Under the pieces are notes generated by a model that made no database searches, was not told the origin of the DNA, and was given only the letters and a program-made list of their open reading frames with translations. From Chamaecyparis obtusa (taxonomy: Eukaryota; Streptophyta; Pinopsida; Cupressales; Cupressaceae), in contig BSBK01008431.1 in the NCBI GenBank assembly GCA_027943335.1, positions 1-64,000 on the forward strand: DNA of 64,000 nt. The letters run 5' to 3'. The stretch's first letter is position 1. Every line of letters starts with the position of its first letter. Below, one piece after another: positions 1-9,796 of this stretch. The position numbers were made by a program, and so were the translations under genes.

Positions 1-50
1 TATATATGTATATATGTATATATATATGCATATATATATATATGTATATA

Positions 51-135
<85 letters not shown>

Positions 136-192
136 GCATATATATATGTATATATGTATATATATATGCATATATATCTATATATATATATC

Positions 193-223
<31 letters not shown>

Positions 224-291
224 GTATATATATATATGCATATATATGTATATATATATGCATATATATATGCATATATATATATATATTG

Positions 292-323
<32 letters not shown>

Positions 324-362
324 GCATATATATATACATATACATATATATATACATATACA

Positions 363-451
<89 letters not shown>

Positions 452-486
452 GCATATATATATGCATATATATATACATATATATA

Positions 487-571
<85 letters not shown>
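1..571. repeat. (AT)n dinucleotide array
   Basis: Almost pure alternating TA for about 570 bases, broken at intervals by single C or G substitutions that give TGTATA, TGCATA and ACATAT steps. The long Tyr/Ile open frames on both strands are by-products of the repeat and are not genes. The array continues past the left edge of the window, so its true length is unknown. Confidence 0.98.
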
Positions 572-646
572 GAAATATATCATATATATAAATCTATGCA
601 AATGTGTATTGTATTACACGTTACAAGCCATTTTTTTGATGTCTTC

Positions 647-790
647 ATAACCCGTACGGGTTATCTGAAACTAAAAATGTTGTTTTATGTCTTCAAAACC
701 CGTACGGGTTATGTAGAACTTGAAATTGTGATTTTTGCTTTTCAAAACCCAAGCAGTTTATTTTGTACACCATAACTCGTACATGTTATG
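647..790. repeat. Three spaced short palindromes (CCCGTACGGG type)
   Basis: A perfect 18-base palindrome ATAACCCGTACGGGTTAT lies at 647-664. A second copy, AACCCGTACGGGTT, lies at 697-710 and is preceded by the same TCTTCA leader. A degenerate copy, CATAACTCGTACATGTTATG, lies at 771-790, and a weaker half-like copy near 744-760. Spacing is about 50-75 bases. The function is unknown; this may be a decayed tandem repeat or an array of protein-binding sites. Confidence 0.7.
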
Positions 791-3700
791 GATAGGTAAA
801 AGGTTTGGAATACGACCCTAAGGCTTGCAAGCCTATTTTCACTCAAATTTTATCTACTTACACATTTTTTCTTCTTTCAACATGATTCCTCGACTTAGTC
901 ATCATCAGCTTTACAAATGATCAAGTGGGTATCTCTAAAATTACTACCATCATCTCACACGTCTTCTAAGCTTTTTGACCATATAAATTTTTCTAGTTTT
1001 GGACAACATTAGCATAGTAAACTTTAATTTTCTTTATCAGTGTCTTCACAGTCCTCACAGACATATGTCTACCATTTTTTTAATAACTTTTTATCTGCTT
1101 GACCAAATTCAAAACAAATTACACATTACTATTCTACACTAGATTCTATACACTTTAAAGAAAAGGTTTTCAATTTGGATTATTTTGATGGAAGTTATAC
1201 CCAACGCATGAACACGTACTAGATTTTTAGGATGTGGTCACTTCAAAAAATCATAAAAAATAAAATACTAAATAGAAAATTACAATAAAAATAAACAACT
1301 TCTAGATCTCATTCTTACCTATCATCCTACCAAAGGGTTATATTTTTCTGAAATAATTAGGAACAATTTTTCGTGTGCAAGAGGTTTGACTCTCTTAATA
1401 TTATCCATTTTAAAAAAATTTAGTAGTTTAGAAACAAGATTCATAGTACTACAATTCTTATTCTTTACACAACTCCTAGTTTTGAGTGCATGACCCTAAA
1501 ATCTCTTTGTGAAGTTCATCTTTCACTGAATTTAGAAAAAAAAAGAAGAAGAGGCCACTTATACCCCTTTTTTTTTTCACCATCTTGGTGCACTTACCCC
1601 ACTAATTTTATCATCCACCGAAGAGGAAATTACAATCTAATAACTTTACATTACACTGTCATTTATTTATAGGCCTTTTAGGTGGTTTACCAATGTCGGT
1701 TAACAAATTACCTAAAAATGATTGACGAGTTAACCTAGGGAAATGCTTGAAGATTTTACCTAGAATTTTTTGGCGGGCATTGCCCCCAAACCCCACAAAT
1801 CATTAAGAGTGTACAATATAGCATGATCACTCGCCACATACCAACAAAGACATCAAAGTATGTAACATATATGTAACATATATTTTCAAAGAAATTAAAT
1901 CTCATGGAATGTCAATGATTACCAAATATGTATAAAAAAAAGTTTGTTGAAAAGGTTTTAGATACTCTTGTGTAAAATAAAAAGGTGCACAACGTATACC
2001 AACATAGAACCACGGGAAATGAGCCTTTTCCAAAAACTACCTCTAAGATATCTCATTTCATAAAATGAAATAATTTCAAGATTAGAAAAAAATGGATTTG
2101 TTAAAAATATTTTAAAAGGATCTCAAGAGAATACATACGGTAGGTATAAGGCATATTCCACAATATGTTATACATCCTTACTGTTAAGTTAGAATGAGAA
2201 GCTTGGAACTATGTATAGACATCCACTGAAACATTGAAGGTGAAAATTTCTTGTGAGGAATTATATTGTGAGATGCTCCCTAAAATATGCATTAAAAAAT
2301 GTGAAATCTTGAATTCAAATATGATATTTCTTCATCAAAATGTTATAATGTATGATAATTTAGCTGCAAATAGAATGTGACCACTTTTCAGTTTGAATGC
2401 CTCCTCTTTTTTGCCATATCACTGCCACACCAACTCTAATACCATATGAAAGCAAGGATAAAATTGATAATATGGGCCCAAACCATTTATACAAGAAGAA
2501 TAGTTACAATGTAACTGTATAAATAGTTAGGAAGAATAGTTGACATAACTACTATGTAATAGCTACACCAATAATTTTCAACATTGTTGAAAAATTGTAA
2601 TTGTAAGAATTTTCCTAAGGAAAAGAATGAAATGCCAAGATCTATACGCTCAATTGATAGCACAAGAGATATAGGAAAAATGATCAAATAATTGATTTAA
2701 AAATTGATTCAATAAAAAGTAGATGTGCATGAATATATAGGCAATACATGATAACTAGGAGATATGCAAGTGATAACCTATCACCTTGACAAGGTGTAAT
2801 CACATGTCCACCAAAGGTGGATCATCCTCCATTGTACATCAAAGTATGTGCAACATGTGCAATAATGAGAGGGTGATAATGTGATAAGAGAACTAAAGGT
2901 GGATCTCACACATAAAGAGGTATGAGATGACAACTATCACCACCTAGAGTGGAAATTTTCCTACAGTGTTTGCTAAAATGAGATGCAAACTCCTAGATGC
3001 CTATATGACAACTAATATACAAATGCATTATCCTAAGTAAACTCTAGTAAAGTGTAATTAGTGAATACTTAATTACACCAACAATAATCAAAAATAATTT
3101 TTCAACATTACTTTGCTATGTCATCACTAAAATGCCACCACAAGATCATTAAGGTTGTGGAGGTCAAAGAGATAAATATTTTTAGTTTGTTAGTCTAAAT
3201 TTTGGATTAAATCCAATATCAACTAGTTTTTTTGTGAAATACGTTTAAGTTGTAAAGTGTTGAGAATGCACCCTCAAATGATAAGAAAACCTTTAATATT
3301 CATCCTCATCAAAATCCCACATAAACAACTACAACAAACACCTCTTTCAATTTTTCAACATCCTCTAGGAACACAAGAAAACTTATCAGGTCAAACAAAA
3401 TATAATAAAATACAATCGAAGGTGTTAATTGAAGGGATGAAAGATATCGTGACAATAAACTCCAATAGGACCACCCTTGCTAAATTATTGCAATCTATTG
3501 TCTCTTATGTAGTATTAGCATGTGGAAAAATCAACAATTGGTCTGGAACAAGAGAGACAAATAAAAGTTTATGTAGATAAAGTATCTTACGAGCAGTTAA
3601 AAATTAAATTTGAAAACTAACTCTACATGATGAATGTTGGAGGTTCCCTATCCATTGGTGCAAAAAGAAATAATTTTTTCACATAGGTGGTGGATTGTTT

Positions 3701-5804
3701 TTTAGTATCATCCATATAATAAGTGTGAGGTACCAAAATAATTTTTGATGAAATTCTATTGCAAGTTTTTCCTAAATTATACCCTTAGTTACTTTGACAT
3801 GCAAAAATTACAAAGTAGTTTTAAAATTTTATCTTTTATTATTGCTAATATTTTATTTCCTTTTGCAAATGATTAAACTATGGCCTTGATTGACGAACTT
3901 AGTTTTTAAGTAATTTATAACATTCTAATGGGAGGAAGGCAATATATGGTATGTATAAGAATTGAACCATGAGATTATAACTTGACATTAAATAGTTGTG
4001 AATTTAGCTCCACAACAAAAGCCCAATTTGAGGTCTATAATAAGGAACTCAATACTTAAGAACTCTATTTTGTTTGAAGTGAAGGCATGTAAGCTATATA
4101 TTGAATTTGCACCAAATTGGAGATTAGACATTAGAACCAAATATTTTTGAATGGAGTCCACATGGAAAGAACAAGTTAGAGTTCTGGTAAGGAACTCAAT
4201 TTTTGAAGACTTTATATTGTAAACATGAGAGTAATGTATACAAAGTGTAATTCAAGGTCATGTTGTGTCAATATAAAATTTAATTTATGTACATAATTAA
4301 TAAAGTAGAATAACTTGGAATTGTCCACACAAACATCAAAAGGCCTCCAACAAGACATTTTGTTTCAGCTTAATAATTAAATTAAAAATGAGAATAAGCT
4401 CCTCTCTTTTTTAAATTTAATTATTAAATTCAAATAAAATATGTTTTATCACAGCCTTTTGATGCCTATATAGCCAGGTCATTATAGCCTCATCTAACAA
4501 ATGTTTAATTGTCACGATGAATAAAGTAATAATCTAGTATGAATTTTTAAAAGAATTTTATTTATCTATTTCTTGCTAATTAATCATGTAGTTCTTTAAT
4601 TGTTTTAGGATTTTTATCAACAATTAATAGACATCTCATTGTTAATGGTGAGGATCCATTCAATTTGAACACTAAAATTACTTTTAGTTACTTTAAGACA
4701 AATTAATTGTATAATTTGAAAGTATCAAATTTGATTAAATTATACAATTAAATCTTAAACAATTAAAAACTAAATAATTAAAAAGAAAAAAATTGAAATT
4801 ATAATTATAAATAATCTCTTCAAATAATCATGAAAAATGATATAATAAAAAATAAAATGTAATGAAAGATTAAGGCAGTTCATCTATTTAACTTCTAAAC
4901 TAAACAGAATAAAATATATAGTATATAATAATCTAAGAAACTAAAACAACCTCAAAAATTGTAAAAAGAATATTATAATATAGATAAGTTTCTTTTAATA
5001 TAATTGTTAAAAAAATATTATAATATGAATTGAGGCGCTACGCATGTTACAGCTGTTGCTTGAGAATCTCCCATTTTATCGAAGAAAGAATTGACTGGAT
5101 CTATGACAACAGACGTGATAATTATAACGGTAACAAAACACCCGCACATTTCTGCTTGAATAATAACAACTAAACATGCAAACATGATGACATTAGAGAG
5201 TGATAAAGGACGAAAAATCAGATATATTTACTGAAACTCAAAAAAATATTATTGTTTCATTTTCTTCCATTTCGGAATTTGGGTAGTTGCGCTGAATTAG
5301 CGATGAGAAGAAGAAAATGAGATCAACTTACTGGTTGATGTCCTGTTTACTATTAATTTGGGGATGGGGTATGGGCTCTTTATTGAAAAATAGAGGTGTT
5401 AAAGATCATTTTCAAAATTTGAACGACTAAAAATATAAAATCGTCTCAAATTTCAAATGTGAATGATGGCTGGCGTTTAGAGTTAAAACTTTTTCTGCTG
5501 TCAAGCTGTCAGGGACAAAGATTAGAATTTTAACAGACAGCATACAAGCAAGAACTGTATAAAAACACTAAAGTTATCATGTTTGTGTAAACAAATCACA
5601 TTTCAATGGTGCATGGAAAGGCAATACACTCATAATACTAAATGAGATTTAATAGATCTAGCTACAAATGCTTTCAGAGATGTGCAACTTATTTCTGTTA
5701 AAAAGAAAACGTCTTAACTGCAATATTAGTTTTTAGTCTAGAGGCGGCATAGAATAAAGAGAAGCCCTGCAGATCCCACAAACTACTAGTTTACCACTTC
5801 CATT
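791..5804. other. Intergenic, no supported gene
   Basis: AT-rich DNA with stops in all frames. A 107-codon open frame at 3257-3580 (plus) shows no recognisable motif and has no plausible flanking splice sites or neighbours, so it is not called. Around 2765-2950 there are short dyads such as CACCTTGACAAGGTG and CCACCAAAGGTGG within repeat-like sequence. 5030-5804 lies just beyond the 3' end of the ankyrin-KAP gene and may include its 3' UTR. Confidence 0.6.
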
Positions 5805-6625
5805 TTATATATCTGTAATTCTTCTTGGAGGCAATGGCCATGGAGGATGCCCAGCCACACAGTAAAATCTAAATCTTTGAAAAGCTCGTATCCCTTCCAT
5901 TGACACATTGTACCTCTGTAATGCGAATTTCAATCTCCTCCAACTTTCTGACTTCACTTTCTTCTTCTCATTCGACAAGACTTGCCGTTGGTTGACAATT
6001 GAGTCCACCTGCAACTTCAATTCTGCCAGCAGCTTCTCATTTCTATCCAATTGCTTATTAATTGAATCCACGTGCTCTTTCATTTCTCTTTTGAGGGCAT
6101 CAATTTCATTTCTACCTTTGAAGAATCCAGCATTACAGACATCTTCCTGGGATCCCTCACTTCACTCGTCTCGTCTTCAGCGACTTCCAATTTGCTGCCG
6201 CTGCTTTCAGGGTCCTCTCTCTTTGTAGAAACTGCCTTGCTTTCTTGTCTTCGTCCATATCTTCTGGTGTTATATCTTTGTTGGTTGAAACTACCTTTCC
6301 TTTCTTGTCTCCTTCCAAATCTTCTGATGTTGTATCTTTGGTTACAGAATCCTCTCTGTTTGTAGAAACTGCATTCCCTTTCTTATCTTCATCCATATCA
6401 TCTGGTGTGGTATCTTTGTTGTAGAAACTACATTTCCTTTCTTGTCTCCTTCCAAATCTTCTGGTGTTGTATCTTTGGTTACAGAATCCTCTAAAGCTTT
6501 ACCGTATCTCTTTTCTTTTCACTTTTATCATCTGCAGTAATGCAGCTTACATTTTCTATAAAATGATCCACAATCCTCGGTAGTGAAGGTTCATCATCTT
6601 CAAGATGACGAAGTCTGTCCCAGTT
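5805..6625 (-). pseudogene. Exon 12: charged repeats and coiled-coil C-terminus
   Basis: Acceptor TTTCTCTGCAG (start 6625). It reads NWDRLRHLEDDEPSLPRIVDH and onward, then meets an early TAG at about 6491. Beyond it the sequence keeps coding character in shifted frames: an acidic/lysine tandem repeat (EDSVTKDTT, EDLEGDKKG, DMDEDKK) covers 6160-6490. A likely coiled coil (HVDSINKQLDRNEKLLAEL) and a terminal segment ending at 5805 follow. At least three single-base differences between repeat copies change the frame. An alternative reading is that the gene truly ends at the TAG and the rest is decayed. Confidence 0.5.
6160..6490 (-). repeat. Coding tandem repeat in C-terminus of ankyrin-KAP gene
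   Basis: Two long units, each containing GATACAAC-CAGAAGATTTGGAAGG, a GACAAGAAAGG step and a TTTCTACAA step, with smaller internal half-repeats. The encoded unit is acidic with regular DKK steps. Comparing the units shows single-base losses that shift the frame in one copy and not in the other. Confidence 0.7.
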
Positions 6626-6724
6626 CTGCAGAGAAACAGTGACAACGTAGATTATGCTAAGGATATACACACGATGTGAGGCAAAATATTCGTAGCTGTA
6701 TAAAAAAAGAGGATAGATATATAC

Positions 6725-7003
6725 CTCTATGATGATATTTATATTTTCCTCCCACTCCCAACATATAAATATCCATGTGATCAACTGAACCTGCCACCCA
6801 TCCAAATGCTTGGCTTCATTGTTTATCAAAAAGATGTTCCACACTAGTCGATGATAGTTCAACAGCCGCTTCCATTCTCGAGGCAATTTTCGCATATCTG
6901 TAGCCATTTTCCTGAAAATAATCAAAGACATTTTGCTCCCCTTTGCTGTATGTCATGAACAGCATCTGCCTTATAGGAATAATGTTGTTCAAACTCTGGT
7001 CAC
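6725..7003 (-). pseudogene. Exon 11: KAP C-terminal helices, frame break
   Basis: Acceptor GATTCAG (start 7003), donor ATAGAG|GTATAT (end 6725). The entry phase reads GDQSLNNIIPIRQMLFMTY, but the KAP-like end, LPREWKRLLNYHRLVWNI followed by a Trp-rich helix, is in a frame shifted by one base; the switch must lie near 6930. Family members have an NPR-x-x-KR-x-x-N motif at this point, and PREWKRLLN fits it. Only the shifted frame joins in phase with exon 12. Confidence 0.6.
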
Positions 7004-7128
7004 CTGAATCAACACATTGCACATTCATCCCACAACATAAATTTTGCGTAACAAAGGATTGCATTAATAATTATCATTTGGATGATTAGCTAGAAATTCA
7101 ATTCATAATCTGGTTTTGGTTTTATCAC

Positions 7129-7535
7129 CTTTAGCTACATCTTCCTCGGAGCTTTCTGGTCCAGGAGCTGCTAGTATACCTCGCACAACCTTCGCTACTG
7201 TTTTCCATAAGGTTTGTCGTGAGCTGCTAGCATCTACCAAAACAATGTAAAGCCACTTGTTAGTAGTAGAGAAGACTAAGGTCAAGTTTTTAATGTTCGG
7301 AATATTTCTTATTTCTTAAACATATTTGTTTTGAAATTTAGTGTTTCTTTGAACCATGAAATTGAATTTATATTCTAAAGACTAAAATTAGAACTTCATA
7401 TCGGTATGTAAATGTTGCGATGATTACTTATTTTATCTGACTTCTCCACATCGACTAATACATGATTACTGGTTTCTTCTGTATCAGTTCGTTGTGTTCC
7501 TGGTACAGGTTCTTGCCTCTGCTGAAGTACTAGCT
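7129..7535 (-). CDS. Exons 9-10: linker exons of ankyrin-KAP gene
   Basis: Exon 9 (7535-7428; acceptor TATCTAACAG, donor AATAA|GTAATC) encodes a hydrophilic linker, ELVLQQRQEPVPGTQRTD and onward. Exon 10 (7233-7129; acceptor TTTTGGTAG, donor AAAG|GTGATA) encodes SSSRQTLWKTVAKVVRG and an acidic end. Both are in phase with exons 8 and 11. No known domain is recognised; these would be a variable insertion before the conserved C-terminal KAP helices. Confidence 0.6.
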
Positions 7536-7629
7536 CTGTTAGATATAACCTCAGATGCTCCAGTACAAAGTAGATATACAAATTTCCTTTCAATTTTATT
7601 TTTGTTTCATACCCAAGCGTAAATCTTAC

Positions 7630-8026
7630 CTAAAATAGGACTCTCTGAGCCAAGCATTTTTTCAAAATCAGGTACTCGTTTACCTACACTTTCAAATGGA
7701 CTAAATAAAGCTTTGTAAGCTGCATCGATTTCTGGTATGTGATCATCTTCTGCATCTGATTCTGATTTTGAATGGTCTTCCCTACTTTCTTTTTGAACAC
7801 TCCCAAGTGACGATCTAAAAAAGTTTTTGATTGCACTTCACTGGGGTCAGGAAGGTCTAATGGCAGCTGTATTATCTTTTGCAAATACTTACCTGCCAAT
7901 TGCCTACTATTTTTTAAGGATTTATCTCCGTACTTTTTCATTATGGCCGTTGTATCAACTCTTTATCATTCCTAGAACGACACTGATTTGGCAGACAGCT
8001 AATACAAGATTAATAGCTGCTAACAC
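7630..8026 (-). pseudogene. Exon 8: KAP C-terminal NTPase half, paired frame breaks
   Basis: Acceptor GACATACAG (exon start 8026), donor TTTTAG|GTAAG (end 7630). It continues Walker B with VLAAINLVLAVCQISVVLGM, typical of the strand and sensor part of KAP proteins, then hits a stop. The next family-like stretch (AIMKKYGDKS, YLQKIIQLPLDLP) is in another frame from about 7945 to 7805. After that the original frame reopens (SVQKESREDHSK through GKRVPDFEKMLG). The exon length keeps its entry and exit phases consistent, so two compensating indels flank the middle part. Confidence 0.6.
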
Positions 8027-8113
8027 CTGTATGTCATTGAAAACTGTTTTAGCACAATTTGAGTTGCATAGACAGTACAGTATTTATGTAAAATAAATTG
8101 CTTATAAATTTAC

Positions 8114-8824
8114 CTGAAGAATAACAGATTCTTGACACCTGTCAAGATCGTCAACAAATACAATAGTTCTTATATTAGCACTTGGTGTCGAACTAGTCAA
8201 GATCTCTCCACCGCATTTAGAAGATAGCAAAAAAATACAACATCCTGTTATGAAACGCCATATGTAGCAAGCAACAGTGCACAGGAAATAGGGTCTTTTG
8301 CTAATTTCTTCTTTCAAAAAAGTGATATCAGATATTACCTGTTCTTGATAACCAAGCTTTTCAGCGTGGTCTGGACGTTTCATATAATTCATTAATTGAA
8401 CACTCACGGGATGAACAGTGCTCATCACTTTCTTTATCAGAGTCCATACCATAATGACTACAGTCAAAGGAAAAGATGCATATTTTACCTCCTCCAATTC
8501 TTTGATCTTGTATCTATCCAGCAGAAGCCATATACTCCATGTGAATGAGACGGCTAATATAACGGCAAGGATGCATGGAAAGAGAATTTCAAACCAGATA
8601 GCTCGTTTCTGATTTCTCCAAGTATTTCTTAAGCATGTGCTCAGCCATTGAGCATCTGTCATTATACCTTCCATTTCTTTTGTGATTTCCACTGCCATGC
8701 CCGCCATGGCTTCTGATTCGTTCCTGTATTTCCATGCATTGTATCGGACAGTTAAAATAGCCGGCACACTCTTTTCTGTTGGAGAATCAATTTCTGACTG
8801 TGATTGTTGATCTTTTGGTTTGAA
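8114..8824 (-). CDS. Exon 7: KAP core with membrane segments and Walker B
   Basis: 711 nt, acceptor TTATCTCAG, donor TTCAG|GTAAAT, intact. It begins with a Gln/Ser-rich stretch, then the KAP hallmark VRYNAWKYRNE. Hydrophobic segments follow: about 28 residues starting AIWFEILFPCILAVIL, a second starting FPLTVVIMVW, and a third starting YFLCTVACYIWRFI. The exon ends with the Walker B region IRTIVFVDDLDRC. This gives the NTPase-membrane-NTPase layout of the KAP family, which is proposed to put the NTPase on the cytoplasmic side of a membrane. Three hydrophobic stretches are seen here; whether there are two or four true spans cannot be settled by eye. Confidence 0.85.
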
Positions 8825-8938
8825 CTGAGATAACGAAAATGAGAAACCATATAAAGTTTCCGTTAAAATTGATATTTAAAGTTTTTTTAATTAATTTATC
8901 AATAACGAAATAAAATAAAATAAATCGAAGAGAGTTAC

Positions 8939-9332
8939 CATGTAGGTGCTATCCATAGCAGCTAGTGATTTAAATATATGATGATATTCAGTCTCGTACT
9001 GGTTTAAAAACTTAGAAAGCGAGTCTTCTTTCTACTCAACATTTAACATTGAGTTAGGCAGGGATCGTTGAAGGGAGAAAATTATACTTAGTTCTAAATT
9101 TTAGAATTTACCTTTGAGTTGTCAGTTTTTTCCTTATTTTTGAAACCCAAGGATAACTTTTTTTTCAATTTTATTTCCTTGTGGAGTAAGTCCACAGCTG
9201 TCTTGATTTCTTGGTATTTCTTTTTTCCCTTGTCTGATAGTTCCAAAATTTGAATGCCGGGAAGCTTGCATCTGATGTTTCGGATGGCAGTAATGCTAGC
9301 TGTGCAGCTGTCTTCAACAAAACGCCCTCTGT
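8939..9332 (-). pseudogene. Exons 5-6: linker after Walker A, one frame break
   Basis: Exon 5 (9332-9112; acceptor CAATACAG, donor AAAG|GTAAAT) is 221 nt. Entered in the phase left by exon 4 it starts TEGVLLKTAAQ and later meets a stop, while the frame that stays open to the donor (PGIQILELSDKGKKK) is shifted by one base, so a single indel near 9265 is implied. An alternative acceptor at 9364 exists but gives a stop in phase. Exon 6 (9031-8939, KEDSLSKFLNQYETEYHH, acceptor TTGAGTAG) is in phase with both neighbours. The linker is Lys/Glu-rich with no catalytic motif seen. Confidence 0.6.
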
Positions 9333-9427
9333 CTGTATTGAACGAAAATGAACTACACTTTAGCCTAAGCATATAAAATCCCTGATTAAGTGGATAAAGA
9401 CAGTTTGATGTATGGATGAATTTTTAC

Positions 9428-9700
9428 CTGTATCATCAGGCTCGACTTTCCCATACCCCAGCTACCAGAGATACCCACTGTGATAGGGGGTTTCAAATAA
9501 GGGTTCAATAGCAATGCGGCAAGACCCTGTGCAAAGTCGCTTCTTCCTGTACAATTAGGAATGATTACTTTGATTAGCTCAAAATTATTTAGCATTAAGT
9601 TTTTCTTTAGGAAAGAAAACGGATTTTGTTTTACCCAGGTTGTCAGATAGAGCTGGTTGATCATTGCCTTGGTCTGCAATGATTTGAATTTGCTTAAGAA
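9428..9700 (-). CDS. Exons 3-4: KAP NTPase start with Walker A
   Basis: Exon 3 (9700-9635, acceptor CTCTGCAG, donor CTGG|GTAAAA) and exon 4 (9546-9428, acceptor TTGTACAG, donor ACAG|GTAAAA) join in phase. Exon 4 encodes a KAP-type lead-in (RSDFAQGLAALL, PPITVGISG) and the P-loop GSWGMGKSSLM, matching GxxxxGK[ST]. In this family the loop binds the nucleotide phosphates. The KAP consensus has a strand ending in a G-x-W-G-x-G-K-[ST] loop, which fits well. Confidence 0.85.
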
Positions 9701-9796
9701 CTGCAGAGAAGCAAACGCGTAATAAGAAAAAAAAACATATCTGGTGACAATATAATTACGTAAAGTCGTAAAATACTAGAGAGTTAATCAGAATAC

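Noticed and set aside
6..775. Long Tyr/Ile open frames on both strands
   Set aside because: They are translations of the (AT)n array in several frames at once; only the last part leaves the repeat and it has no motif.
3257..3580. 107-codon plus-strand frame
   Set aside because: No recognisable domain, biased composition, no splice or neighbour support; likely chance.
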